Of a DNA stretch of 64,000 nucleotides, positions 11,140 through 23,215 are shown in pieces. The translations under genes and the position numbers were made by a program. The DNA is from Haberlea rhodopensis. Taxonomy: Eukaryota; Streptophyta; Magnoliopsida; Lamiales; Gesneriaceae. The DNA is taken from positions 9,718,307 through 9,782,306 of the forward strand of contig CAJQUN010000013.1 of assembly GCA_907163345.1 (NCBI GenBank). Reading direction: 5' to 3'. The first letter of the stretch is position 1. Every line of letters starts with the position of its first letter. The notes below the pieces were generated by a model. That model was not told the origin of the DNA. It did no database searches and was given only the letters and a program-made list of their open reading frames with translations.

Positions 11140-14100
11140 TCAATCGATTATTTGAGTTGGAAAAGATAATTCATTTTTTTATTTGACCGTTTTAGTCCTT
11201 TTTTAAAAAAATTACCCGTCTTTGATTTCCTCTTGTTTATTTATTTTTTAAGAGTCGTCTCTCTATTCTTACTAGCATCACAACACCAGCTGTCGACGCA
11301 AGTACCATTCACTACATAAATAATGAATTATTTTTTAACAAGTTGATTTGAAATATTAAGCATTGTTTTGTTTGAAAGTATAATGCTTTTTAAGTGGAGT
11401 TTAATTTTGTTTTTGCCTTTTTTTTTTGAGCAACTATGACAACTTTTATGGGTGGGGACAGAGACATAAACATGAGAACTCCAAGTTACAATTACAATCG
11501 TCGATGTCAGATAGGGGTGCTTAACGAATCGGTCCGGTCCGGTCCGGAACCGGCCGGTTCCGGATCCGTTAATCCCGGAACCGGTCCGATCCGTTAAGGA
11601 ACCGGATTGGATCCGGTTCCGGTCCAACCCGAAACCGGATTTTTCTTTTTTTTTTAAAAAAAGTAAAAAACGAAAGGATTTATCAAAAATATATATATAT
11701 ATTTTTTTAAAAACGGATCCGGTTCCGGTAAGATACCGGATCCGGAACAGTAGAACCGATCCGGTCCAGTATCAAACCGGTTTGGGACCGGTTAGTCAGG
11801 TTCCGGTTTCGGACTGGACTAACCGGTCCGGTTTTGAGCCGGGTCTGGATTGACCTGCCCGTTAAGTACCCCTAATGTCAGATGAGCTTTAGTTATTTAA
11901 ACTATTCTAATGTCAGATGAGCTTTAGTTATTTAAACTATTTTTGGCTTTTAAGTCATCCCCCCGGAGATATCGGGCCTCACATAACAACCCGACAACCT
12001 TTCATTTCACCCCGATAATTAGCTGGCATTCATCGCGCTTCTTTATTTTTGTTTGTTTCAGCCCTCCATAACCCGTGTTCAAGCATCAAGTCATAAAGAT
12101 AATATTATAAGAAAAACTGTTTTCTTTGCCTTTTTCATTTTCTAAAAGACACTTACGTGTATTATTATGCCAGTACTATTATATATTAAGATAATGTTGC
12201 CAGCTTTTTTTTTTGTTGTTGTATATTTTGTACTCCTTGGCCCTTTCTAAATTAAATATTAATTCTTCTAATATCAGCGTGAAGATTTAATTATATATAT
12301 CTGCATTTTATTTTAATATATCTCTTAATGTATTTTATTATTTTCTAGAACATACACCACATTAATACAAACAAATTATATTTTAAATACTCAAGGGCGG
12401 ATCGATGTTGCCCATGACCTGGGCTGCAACCCAGGGTGAATTTTTTTATCTATGTGGGACAAAATCTTGAAACGAAAGGAGCTGCAGCCCTGTGTCGCAC
12501 CATCGCTCCAGCCTTGTCGAGGATATATGAGAGAAAGTGGAAAGAAAATGCTCGTTTAGGAGCTTGTCAGTCAATGACGGATTCGAATCATCCGCCCTTG
12601 AAAATACTCAATAAGCTAATTTAAATTATAATTTTTGAGATCATCCATATACGAAGTTGTAACCTGGATAATATTGATTATGAAAATTTCGAGTGTAGGA
12701 CTATATAGGTGTTGCGACTAGTATTTTATAAGATCTATTTTTAATTGAAGTGGACATGCAAATGATACAACTACAGACAGGGGGTGTCAACACGTGTTAT
12801 TTTTATTTTTAATGTTTTGGAAAAGTTTTGGAGAAATATTTTGAGAAACGATGTTGGTAAACGACAAAATTATATTGGTACAATTTTTTTAACGGGTATA
12901 GTTTAATTAGATTTGTATTTTAGATAAATAATTGATGTTTCTTTGGATGATGGATAGGTTGAGATATCTTTAAATTTTAGAAAATAGAATATTTCATTAA
13001 AATACAGTATAATAATATAAAATTACTATAAAGATGTTGAAAAGTCAACTTAAATATGATTATTATACTGGGAAGTGCAGAAATTGGTAAAATATATTTT
13101 GGAAAAAATATTCAAAATGAAGTGATGATGAATCTTTTCATTTTGGAGGATGAAAACTTGTTATGGAGGGTTTAGAACATCAAATTTATGACATTGTCCA
13201 TGATCGAACCTACGTGTGACATTGAGGCAGCTGCCCCCTCACGAAACTTTTTTTAATTACCTTTAAAAAAATTGTATTTTTGTCCAAAAAAATTGCATTT
13301 TGCTATTCTAAAATTAAATTTTGAATTTTTGAATTTTTTACACTTCTATTTTTATGTTATTATTTTTCAACACTGGCCGCCGGGAATCTTGAGTCAACCC
13401 CTGCACAGGAATCTTTAAAGGACATATTTAGGGTTTAGGGAGTCCTGTGTCAGCCCCTGTATCGGAATCTTATAAGGACATCTTTAGTGTATTTCCAACT
13501 ATGCTGCATTTGATAGTGCAACCTCGAGACCAAGGCATGGGTAATCATATTTACTATTTCATGTATCAATGATATCTTGGTAATATCAAATGAAAATTAG
13601 GTTATATTTACTCGCTTAAATCCATATCGGAGCGTTCAACTTATCAATCTCTTTGCCCTTTTGCTTGTTCTTTGCGCACACGTTTGTGGGTCATAATCAG
13701 CAAAGAGAAACATGATGACAATCTTGTAATCTTCTGCTATAATCCTTTGACTGTTGATGATCTTATAATGCTGGTTGAGGGCACTGCTTATTGGATTAAC
13801 AACATTTCGATATCCAATGGAAGTATAGTTCTTTGAAGAAGACTCATCCCCATCTAGGACAGATTAATTAGATCTGCTTCTCTTCTTCAATTCTCCACCT
13901 CAATTCACATTTCTTGCTCATCTCGTATCATGCAACAATGTGAAACATCAGATGGCTATGTAAAGGGACCGGCTTCCCAGAAAGGTTAATGCCCTAGGAT
14001 TGGATTCATCCCCATATGGAACTGGGTGAGGGATTAGACCGGTGACGAGTGGGACTCTGAGTAACTTTTTCTTTGGTATATCCTTGGGAAATTAGTGACG

Positions 14101-15568
14101 TGATCTTATGCTTCAGAGTTGCCTTTTGTTAGCTCACAAATTCTTTATTTCATCCCACTTTAACTCTCTGCATGGACTTTGAACTCCATGAATACACCAG
14201 TGATAGAAATAGACCCATCTATGTCTACTCAAACTGTTAACTAGAGAGGCGAAGTTATTTATAATCAACCTGGATATAAAGAACTTCGGGTCTAAATTTC
14301 TTTGTAGCATATTTTTACAGAAGAAAGACAGTAATTTGCTTGTTCTTATGAGCCTCCAAGTTATCGAAGTTCTTATGCCCAAATTGCATGCCACCCAGAA
14401 ATGATAATGTGCTTCTTCTAGGGTTAGTTCGGAACAAGCTGTCCTATGCCCTAACGTCCTAGATGATCAACTAGGAGCACCAGCCACTAGCTTTAAGATT
14501 TTTATAGTTGTTCTCTATCATGAAAGTTTTTACTTTACTAAAGCAATTACTGTTAAAAGCATCTATCAGACCCAGATGATCTGCAAATGAGAGAGCACGT
14601 AGCCTTCTCAATAAACTTTCGATTAAATTTCCCGCCTTTGGAACATCTGTCGTTTGACAAATGTAAGGCCAAGCCCTGAGACCTTTCCTATCACGATCTG
14701 TTTCGCAGGTAGGGGCAGAGTTTGTAGGGACATTCATCCTTATATTTGCAGCAACTGCTGGGCCAATAGTGAACCAAAAGTATAATGGAGCGGAAACACT
14801 TTTAGGAAATGCGGCCTGCGCGGGCTTGGCAGTGATGATAGTGATCCTATCGACTGGACACATATCCGGAGCACATCTGAACCCCTCACTCACTATAGCA
14901 TTTGCAGTATTCCGTCACTTTCCCTGGGCACACGTGCCTGCATACATTGCTGCACAGGTATCAGGTTCTATATGCGCGTCATTTGCACTCAAAGGCATAT
15001 TCCACCCTTTTATGTCTGGTGGTGTCACCGTACCCTCTGTCAACAACGGTCAGGCTTTTGCACTAGAGTTCCTCATTACATTTAATCTACTCTTTGTGGT
15101 AACAGCTGTTGCTACTGATACCCGTGCCGTGAGTACTCCAATCTATATTCTCTCTATAGTAATATACTATATCTTCTATGCTCATATCATTGATTCGGTG
15201 AATGTTTTGCGAACATACAGGTAGGAGAACTGGCAGGTATAGCAGTTGGAGCTACGGTCTTGCTTAACATCCTTGTTGCATGGGTAAGTAATATAAATTA
15301 GGGTAACTGTATGCTACATATATCAATATTTATTGTTTTACACCAAATTTATTTATCCCGCAGGCCATCTAGCGGCGGTTCAATGAATCCAGTGAGAACT
15401 CTAGGGCCAGCGGTTGCTGCGGGGAATTACAAGTCGATATGGATATATCTTGTGGCGCCAACACTAGGAGCTGTGGCTGGAGCAGCCATCTATACTCTCG
15501 TTAAACTCCGAGGAGAAGATGAAGATGGGGTTCCACCACCGCGCCAGGTTAGGAGCTTCCGGCGTTAG
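10025..15568 (+). CDS. NIP5;1: NIP5;1-type boric acid channel (aquaporin family), with a frame problem
   Basis: This is a plasma-membrane major intrinsic protein that in Arabidopsis imports boric acid into roots. The exons are 10025-10240, 14709-15128, 15221 to about 15283, and 15364-15568, giving about 300 residues (the Arabidopsis protein has 304). The N-terminus has the NIP5/6 features TPATPGTP and CKCLP. The first pore motif is NPS (HISGAHLNPSLTIAF) and the second is NPV (GGSMNPVRTLGP), the pair typical of NIP5;1 rather than NIP6;1. The C-terminus is VRSFRR. Intron 1 is 4.5 kb and holds MITEs. At the exon 3/4 junction the only usable donor (GTAAGT at 15284) leaves a whole codon, but exon 4 needs two carried bases, so one extra T near 15281 breaks the frame. 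It is either an assembly error or a real loss of function. The family call is very secure. Confidence 0.92.
11080..11136. repeat. Compound (TA)n(GA)n microsatellite
   Basis: About 12 TA units are followed by about 16 GA units, inside intron 1 of the NIP5;1 gene. Such tracts are usually length-variable. Confidence 0.95.
11512..11874. mobile_element. hAT-type MITE, CCGG-rich, copy 1
   Basis: The element begins TAGGGGTGCTTAACG and ends with its near inverse (CGTTAAGTACCCCTA). It is flanked by the exact 8-bp duplication ATGTCAGA (11504-11511 and 11875-11882). The TIR start and the 8-bp duplication fit the hAT superfamily. The 363-bp body is filled with overlapping CCGGTTCCGG and GGTCCGGTCC motifs around an AT-rich core and encodes nothing. 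It lies in NIP5;1 intron 1. A second copy is at 53803-54193. Confidence 0.8.
12391..12601. mobile_element. Small MITE with TCAAGGGCGGAT ends
   Basis: The 211-bp stretch starts TCAAGGGCGGATCGA and ends TCGAATCATCCGCCCTTGA, an inverted pair of at least 12 bp. It is flanked on both sides by AAATAC (12385-12390 and 12602-12607). It lies in intron 1 of NIP5;1. The flanking repeat may be longer, because the TIR edge shares bases with it, so the superfamily is not fixed. Confidence 0.65.
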
Positions 15569-15665
15569 CTGGGGCCTTCTCTATATACATATATATGATA
15601 AACAGCATTAAAATATATATTATGGGTGCCATGCAGACAATATGGTTGTGCTTTGTGTGTGGTTT

Positions 15666-15835
15666 GTTGCGAGTGAGAATAAAGGCCAGGGACGAATTGT
15701 TTTCTCGCCCTTGATGAGTAAACCAACTTTGGTTATGCTTTGTTATTATAATCATTTTCAGTATTATGTATCCAAATTAATGGCCTATAATGTGACTTGT
15801 TGTGAGTGAGAATAAAGGCCAAGGACGATTTGTTA
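15666..15835 (+). repeat. Duplicated AATAAA segment in the NIP5;1 3' region
   Basis: A stretch of about 37 bp containing GAGTGAGAATAAAGGCCA occurs at 15666-15702 and again at 15799-15835, with only a few differences. Each copy carries an AATAAA polyadenylation hexamer, so the 3' UTR may have two alternative ends. Confidence 0.6.
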
Positions 15836-15899
15836 CTTAATTGTTGGGTAGGTCCATTTTGCTTATTATATTATACTAACCGCCTCGCACACGGCGTTG

Positions 15900-17730
15900 C
15901 CTGTGTATGATATAAAATATGGATGATATATGTCTATGTATGTAATATGTTTGCATTTTAAAAAATATTCCATGAACGTGACCGAAGACGCCTCTAAGTC
16001 ATCCTGAAATAGATGCACAATATTTAATTTACTCGATTATTTGTATAGACCTGGTTTGAATATCACTTATGTACCAACTCAATATGCTTAATATGCTTGA
16101 TCTAAAATGATTGTTATATTATTTTATTTATTTATTATTAAATAAGGCAACAAAAGTAAGTTTGTATATTCCCCAAATACTTATAGTTTTACAAATATCA
16201 CATTGTCCAATATTTTTAAAAAATATATATTTATATTTTGTTTCTACATCTTCGAACTTAATCATCACTTTACATTCATTTTTTCATCATTCTCTAAAAA
16301 ATTATTAAAATATTTAATTATAATTGCTGAACTAATCAGATATATTCTTCTATAGGCTATAGCATTGTATCTACATTAATTTATGGAGTTATAGGTTAAT
16401 TAATGCACAAATAATAATTTAATTAATTGGTCAAAAATTTTCGTCCAGTAATGAAAAGAATTGGACCGTCTTCTAAATTAGTTTTGAAATTTTAACGTGG
16501 GTTAAGATTTACACGAAACAATTGTAAAATATCCCACCATCTCATGGTAGTTCATAAAAGAAATAGAAATAGAGGGTAATTTTGGAATGTTAAAATGACC
16601 ATACCAAGTTGATTTTTCTAAGGAGTTTACACATTATAAGATAATAAAGATAATAATAATATAATAATATATATATAGTATAGATAGTATAGATATATGC
16701 ACTAGTGAATAAAGTGATCAATCAATAAGTAATTTATAATAGAGCTCCCCGACTTTGTCAGAATGGATAAGAGTTCATACTTGTTCATGCTTGCTACTCG
16801 AATTTTAGTCGCTTTTAGCATGTAATAAATTATTTAACATTTAATCCCTACCTATTACCTAATGTAAAATTAAATGATTATATTTCAAAATCAATATCAA
16901 ATCGTAACCCCAAAATTAAACCTTGGTGTTAGCTTTAAAGGAGAACTTGGTGGTTCTCACCAAATTCCAAAAAATTTAAAATTGATCTCGAAAGCCTCTC
17001 AATCAAGAACAAAAAACAACAATTTGGGTTTATTGACCTATAGTTTTTTAAAATTCGATTTGCATGCCCATGATCTTATAAAAACTTTTAATAACGGTTT
17101 ACCATTATCGAATCCCTTTGAATGTTCAACAAATAAGATTTTTTTTACTGCTCATGTTTGAAGTTCAAAGAATGTGAAGCGGCCTCAGAGATCTTGGTGG
17201 ATAAGAATAATCATCAGATGGGAAAAGTTCATTTCCCATCAAGAGTAGCAAATATAATCTCACATCATCAGCCCACTCACATTATTCTAGAAAAAAATTC
17301 ACATAAACACAAATTTGAAAGATTGTTGGAACTTGGAAGGAATGACGACAGGAGAGGGTCAGAAGTAGCTGGTTGTTGAAATCATGCATAAAATCAGTGG
17401 GAATCCGTCTGATTTGCTTCATCATCCCCAATACTCATCCAATCCTAAGAAAGTGAAGATTAAATAAAAAGATATGTATCTACCTCGTCACCGAATATCC
17501 AACCACATATATACAGGAATGATATATACGTGATCAGAAGTTCAAATAGCCTGACGATAGATCCATTGACTCCACCCCAATAAATTAACGGATTGCGATT
17601 GCGATATCAGGCTTTCTTCCTCTTTCAAAAGCCAAAAAAAAAAACACAATTCGAAAATGGACGAAAAACCGCTGCTTGTGGATGGTGGTGGCTCAGACAT
17701 CCAAGGAAGGAAAGAGTGCAGCATAAGCTC
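15900..17730. other. Gene-free intergenic DNA
   Basis: Near 16046-16130 there is a truncated MITE family A copy (CACTTATGTACCAACTCAATA), and at 16755-16820 a worn SINE-like piece. Two adjoining plus-strand open frames (16874-17161 and 17158-17379) have no recognisable motif and look like chance frames in AT-rich DNA. No gene was supported. Confidence 0.45.
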
Positions 17731-17814
17731 TCAAGCCCGGCGAAGGCGAAAGCACTTAGGCGGCCACTGCGAATGTTGAGAAACAAGCCTACAATCTATC
17801 ATCATCGCCGCCAT
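17731..17814 (-). pseudogene. Possible 5' end of a lost minus-strand gene
   Basis: An ATG at 17814 in a good context (GGAATGGCGGCG) opens a frame of only 27 codons beginning MAAMMIDCRLVSQH, rich in hydroxylated and basic residues like the start of a targeting peptide. Upstream on the same strand lies a promoter-like cluster (next entry). Another frame continues further left without recognisable domains. It may be the first exon of a gene whose body is lost or frameshifted. The identity is unknown, and it could also be chance. Confidence 0.25.
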
Positions 17815-17928
17815 TCCATCACTAAATTCGACCTGACACAAACCTAGAAACTGTTCACAAGATAAGGGAGAAGGAGAAACACGAATGCATAAGGATGGTC
17901 AATTGTGGAAGCAGATGAGAATTTAGAT

Positions 17929-18025
17929 AAATATAAAAGGGTTGAGAGCGAATCCAGTTGGCGTCCTTTAGGGTTAGGGTTTACTGTTTTAACCTTAGAT
18001 GGGCTTCTGTGACTGTTAGCCCATG
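17929..18025 (-). promoter_or_regulatory. Telo-box and site II promoter-like cluster
   Basis: Read on the minus strand, the stretch has two TGGGCT/AGCCCA site II-type motifs (about 18000-18025), then a doubled telo-box (AAACCCTAACCCTAAA, 17968-17983), then a TATA-like TTTTATATTTAT (17929-17940). This combination is known from plant promoters of genes for ribosome and organelle biogenesis. Here only the short frame ending at 17731 lies downstream. Confidence 0.45.
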
Positions 18026-19260
18026 TGAACTTTAAGATTTTTTTGGAGGTTTTTTCCTCTTAATTTGACTTTTTAAGTTTTTTTTTTAGCATATTAGATT
18101 AATTAACAACTTGTACAAAGAAGCTACATGATATATTGAAATTCAGAAGAAGAAAAAATATGTAACCGGGATCTTTTCGCGGTAGAGGTATCGCAGGAAT
18201 TTGATACCATAACTCTAACACCAACGATCCAATTCATTTGAGATCGTGAGGTCCACAAATTATTGTGTAAACCTCGCGACCCCAAATACATGAGACAGTT
18301 GAAAATACCATAGTGGCATAGATGAAATTCCAACACATCGCTTAGGTACTGAACAAAAGCCCACTTAAATATTTGCTTGTGGAACTTATTTCCTCTCTAT
18401 CTTCCTCATTTTGTGAATTGTTGTTTATCAATACAAATTATTGCGCCATCAATTAATTTTGGACCATTAATTTAATTCCATGAAGACGTTCTCTTAGATC
18501 CAATGCTTTAAAAATTAAAACTGAACAGGCTCCTTCGCCAGCATCCATTATTTAAGTAAAAAAAATAGCATTAATGGTTATTCTACAATATAACTAATCT
18601 CAACAGTAAAAACTACATCATAGATTGTTTCAAACCCGTCACAACAAAGCTCATTGGATTCCTCGAACTTAAACTGCCACTAAGTAAAAAAATTCACCCC
18701 CTTTACTTGTATTATCTCCCACAACTATCGTAAACTACAGAATAATTCATTTCGTTTCGACTCCAGGAAAACTTTCTCGTAGTGGCAGGTACCACAACTT
18801 CAATTCATCTGTTCAGCTTCATTTTCAAACTGCTGAGGGCTTCACCATTACCACCACTATGTTTCTCGATAAAAGTCAGCAGGCAACCATTTATTATGCG
18901 ACGAGCTGCCCCATCACAGAAACTGTTTTGCAAGGTCTACAGCCTTCAACACAGATACAAACATGTTCGAGTACAAGGGAGGATGTTCTCGACTCAAGTA
19001 TCATAAGCTCACTCCATTTCTTGATACCTAAGGGCAACTTAGTGCATGATATTTCACAGAAGAGCTTGAGGTATTTCAAGAACTCTTTTTGTGAACACTA
19101 ATTTTGAGCACATCAAGAATATTTCCTCAAAGATTCACAGTTATAAAAGAGAGAGAAAACAATCTCGTTAATGACTATTTGATGCCTTGTCCCAAGAACT
19201 GAAATTTCAGACATTGCTAAGTGAAGAATGGAGATCCAGAATTCTACCAGCGGGTTCGTT

Positions 19261-20096
19261 CTAAATCAAATTAACAGAATGAAGAAAAATGGCATTAACA
19301 AACAAATTATCAGTTATTCCACTATTGAATAATAACGTCAATACCCAACATAATTCAAGCATTCTCAATTGACATAGGGAGGCCATCCAATTCCAGAGTC
19401 ATCAAACTTAAAGTTGCACAAGTGAATGAGATAATGCAGGTTGTACCAGAACAAGATGCTTTAAACATAAAAAAAACTAGTCGGATGTCCAACAGTACCT
19501 GGCAGACTTAAAGATTGATTTGAATTCATTAAATTAACTTCCTGGAAAAATGAAGCTCTTTCGCAAAAATGCAGATTTCTAATCATCCTAAAAAGATATC
19601 AAGAGACAATTGATGATGACGGTATGAAAGTGTCACAGCTAGCATGTGTCAGATGACATATAGAGAGAAGCTGAATTCACAACTTCAAAAGATAATCCAT
19701 CAATTAAATATCAATTAATGTCATTCTGAGGACCTTTTCAATTCTTCATTATGAGATTAAAGTGGTGTAATGGTGATGTAATGCTGGGATCAAAGGTGGT
19801 AGTCATCCTCACCTACTTGATAAATACTTATAACTGAAGGCGAAAACTACCTACAGAAGTACCCTTCCAAGTCCCATAAAACAAAAAATTCAAGGAAAGT
19901 TAACCGTTGATATGCCTTTCACCATTAGTCCAATACTTAGAGACTAAAGATAGAATGATGCCCAAAAATGCAGCCATAAACAGCCCACGCTGTATTCATG
20001 TGAACAATTGTGCAAAGTTAACCCTTGCCAAGCAATAAAGTTTATTAAAGACTAAGATATGGGCCAGGCCACTTCCCGGACTCCTTGCAGTGGGAG
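19261..20096. other. Intron 5 remainder of the NusB-like gene
   Basis: This is non-coding sequence between the left edge of the gypsy element and NusB exon 6. The bases 20092-20096 (GGGAG) are the left copy of the element's target-site duplication. No other feature was seen. Confidence 0.55.
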
Positions 20097-20416
20097 TGAT
20101 GAAGTTACACCTGAGCTAGTGTTTAATTACTGGAAATCTTTGAACAAAAATAGAAATTGTATGGCATAAAAACAGAAAAATAGTAACGATTGGTTCCCAG
20201 AGGAAATCCTCTGTACAGTGACCCACTCACTCACCCTAGCAACAGCTAGTAAAACAACTTTTTAACAAATTAACTGAATGCCTTATTCCCTCATCCCACC
20301 CTACTATTTCTAGCCACCTTCATGCATGTGGGAATCTTTTTTTCTTCTCTCTCCTGGAGTAGACTTTCATTATGGGCTTTTTATTTATAAAGCCCATATC
20401 TTCTTGGGTCCTATCA
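20097..20416 (-). repeat. 3' LTR of the minus-strand gypsy element
   Basis: This 320-bp LTR is about 99% identical to the one at 25078-25398. Its first 97 bp (at the high-coordinate end) also encode the last residues of pol, so the stop codon of pol lies inside the LTR. Confidence 0.93.
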
Positions 20417-22602
20417 TTACTCCCTTCTTCAAAAGCAGTCTTGTCCTCAAGACTGAAGTCCGGAAATTGAACCTGCATCACATCAGCATCCTCCCATGTC
20501 GCTTCTTCTGGTTTTCTTCCTTCCCATTGTATCAGCAATTGTAAAATCTGTTCCGTACCTCTTTTCTTGAATCTCCTAGATAAAACCTGTTGTGGTGCAT
20601 AGTTTACAATCAAATCTGCTTCCAGCTCCTCAGGAAATCTTGCCTCTGCCCCTATCTTGCTGCCCACAGCCCTTTTAAAGCAAGATACATGAAAAACGGG
20701 ATGTACCCGTGATGATTCTGGCAGCTGTAGTTTATAAGCTACCTCCCCTATTTTTTGTATAATCTTGAAAGGTCCATAGTAGCGTGCTGCCAGCTTTTGA
20801 TACACCCGCCTGCATATTGAATTCTGTCTGTGAGGTCGAAGCTTCAAGAAAACCATATCCCCAACCTGATATGAGATGTCCCTGCGGTGCCTGTTAGCGT
20901 ACTTCCTCATCGTTTGTTGAGCTCGATCTAAATTGTACTTTAGTTGTCGTAGCAGCTCGTCCCTTTCCTGTAATTCATGCGCCACCGCTGCTACGGATGA
21001 TTCACCCGGTAGGTACTGAATTATGGTAGGTGGTTTACGCCCATAGACAGCTTCAAACGGGGTCATACCTGCCGAAGATTGAAAAGTAGTGTTATACCAG
21101 AATTCTGCCCAAGGTATCCATTCCGCCCAGCTCTTTGGCTGCTCCGAAGCAAAGCAGCGGAGATATGTCTCCAAACACCGGTTAATTACCTCCGATTGAC
21201 CATCTGTTTCCGGGTGATAGGCCGAGCTCATTTTGAGTTTTGTCCCCTGCAATTTGAAGAATTCCGACCAGAAATTGCTCATAAATATCGGGTCTCTATC
21301 ACTTACAATTGACTTGGGATACCCATGCAGCCTCACTATTTCTTTCACAAATAATTCTGCCACTCCCTTGGCAGAAATAGGATGTTTAAGAGATAGAAAA
21401 TGCGCCGCCTTTGTCAGCCTGTCAACTATTACCATCACAATCTCGAACCCCCTGGATTTAGGCAATCCCGTAATAAAGTCCATTGTCAATTCCTCCCAAA
21501 TATTATCAGGGATTGGTAATGCTTGTAAGAGACCCGCTGGGGATTGCGCCAAGTATTTCTGTTGCTGACAAATGGTGCATTCTGCTACAAATTTAGTAAT
21601 GTCCCCTTTCATGTTCTGCCAGTAGAAACTGTTGACAATCTTTCTTAGAGTTCGGAATGCACCGGAATGTCCCCCCATCGGTGTAGCATGGAATTCTTCT
21701 AATATCCTTTGCACCCACATAGAATTTGTTGGGATCACTATTCGATCTTTGTACAGTAGCCGACCGCCCACCATTGAATAGCCTGCAGTACATTTAATTC
21801 CCGCCCGTAGCTTTTCGACAATTTCTCTTAATTTAGGATCTTGTTGCACGGCTTGCTTGATGCTCTCCCAATCCAACCATATAGGAGCTGATAGTATGGT
21901 CAGCTTTGTCTCCCCATCCCTCCTTGACAAGGCATCAGCCACTATATTCAATCTCCCAGTCCTGTATTTGATTTCGAACTCATATCCCAACAGTTTTGAC
22001 AACCAATGTTGCTGATCTGGGGTACTAATCCTTTGTTGTAGCAAGCTTTTCAATGATTTGTGATCAGTTAAGATGATGAATTTGCAACCCAACAAATATG
22101 GCCTCCAATGTTGGATAGCCATTACTAGTGCCATCAATTCTTTTTCATAGGCTGACTTTGCCAACGCTTTTGCTGCCAACGCCCTGCTATAAAACGCAAT
22201 TGGTCTGCCTTCTTGAGATAAGACAGCCCCAATTCCTTTCCCGGATGCATCACATTCAATCATAAAGTTCTTACTAAAATCAGGTAACCTCACAATGGGT
22301 GCTGTGCTTACTGCTTCTTTAAGTTTATCGAACCCTTTTTTTGCATCCTCTCCCCACGTACAATTATTATTTTTTTTCAATAGCTCTGTTACTGGCTTAG
22401 CTATCATTCCATATCCTTTTATAAATTTCCTATAATAGCCCGTTAACCCCAAAAATCCACGAACACCCCTCGTATTTTTTGGAACCGGCCATTCAGTAAT
22501 ACTTTCAATTTTTTTTTTATCCATCGCCACCCCTTGTCTTGAGATCACATGACCCAAGTATTCTATCTCCTCCACTCCAAATTGGCATTTTTTTTCGTTC
22601 AC
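20320..22602 (-). pseudogene. Gypsy pol 3' part: RT end, RNase H, integrase, chromodomain
   Basis: This 760-codon open stretch is the downstream part of a broken pol. In order it shows the end of the RT domain (GFLGLTGYYRKF near residue 50), RNase H with IECDASGKGIGAVL (about 116), an integrase zinc-binding region ending CTICQQQK (about 340), the integrase core with MDFITGLP, VSDRDPIF and the glutamate of GQSEVINR, a GPF-type module (YYGPFKIIQKIGEVAY) and a chromodomain-like tail (LLIQWEGRKPEEATWED). The frame is cut off from the RT core by a TGA at 22606-22608 and a frameshift near 22640. The annotated start is only the first possible initiator after the stop, not a real one. Confidence 0.9.
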
Positions 22603-22697
22603 TGCTCATTCCTGATTTACTAGCACCCTCAAGATTGTTTCAAGATGTTCCAAGTCTCACTATAAATCAAAATATCATCAAAAAAAACTAAAACAAA

Positions 22698-23072
22698 TCA
22701 CCGTAAATAGGGTCGGAGTACCTCATTCATAGTAGATTGGAAAGTTGCTGGAGCGTTCTTCAACCCAAAAGGCATTACTAAAAACTCATAATGTTCGGAA
22801 TGAGTGCGGAAAGCTGTTTTGGGTACATCATCGCTCCGCACACGTATTTGATGATACCCCGATCGTAAATCTAGCTTGGAAAAATATTTTGCTCCGTGTA
22901 GTTCATCCAATAGTTCCTCCACCACCGGAATGGGATAATTGTCTGCAATGGTTATCTCATTCAAGGCCCTGTAATCAACACAAAACCTCCAGCTACCATC
23001 TTTTTTCTTGACTAGTATGACTGGGCTCGAGTACGGGCTGACACTAGGCTGGATTATGCCTGCTGTCAACAT
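22698..23072 (-). pseudogene. Gypsy RT core fragment between two stops
   Basis: This is the central reverse-transcriptase part, with VKKKDGSWRFCVDYRALN, the FSKLDLRSGYHQI motif and MPFGLKNAPATFQ. It is bounded upstream by an in-frame TAG (23076-23078) and downstream by TGA (22698-22700), just before the FFDD catalytic motif, which is still readable at about 22670-22690. Both stops fit C-to-T changes in CAG and CGA codons, as expected from decay of methylated DNA. The reading of the domain is secure. Confidence 0.88.
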
Positions 23073-23215
23073 CTCCTAAACCAGCCGCTCCATCTCATTT
23101 TTCTGACAGTATGCGTATCTATATGGCCTCACCATCACTGGATCACACCCCTCTTTAATGTGAATGATGTGTTCCTTTTCCCTCTCAGGTGGTAATCCTT
23201 GCGGGTCTGCAAATA

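Noticed and set aside
16874..17379. Two consecutive plus-strand open frames as a gene
   Set aside because: The translations lack motifs, are Asn/Lys/His-rich like random AT-rich DNA, and have no convincing splice link.
17656..17781. Plus-strand ORF starting MDEKPLLVDGGG
   Set aside because: It is only 41 codons. The promoter-like motifs nearby point the other way and no continuation was found.
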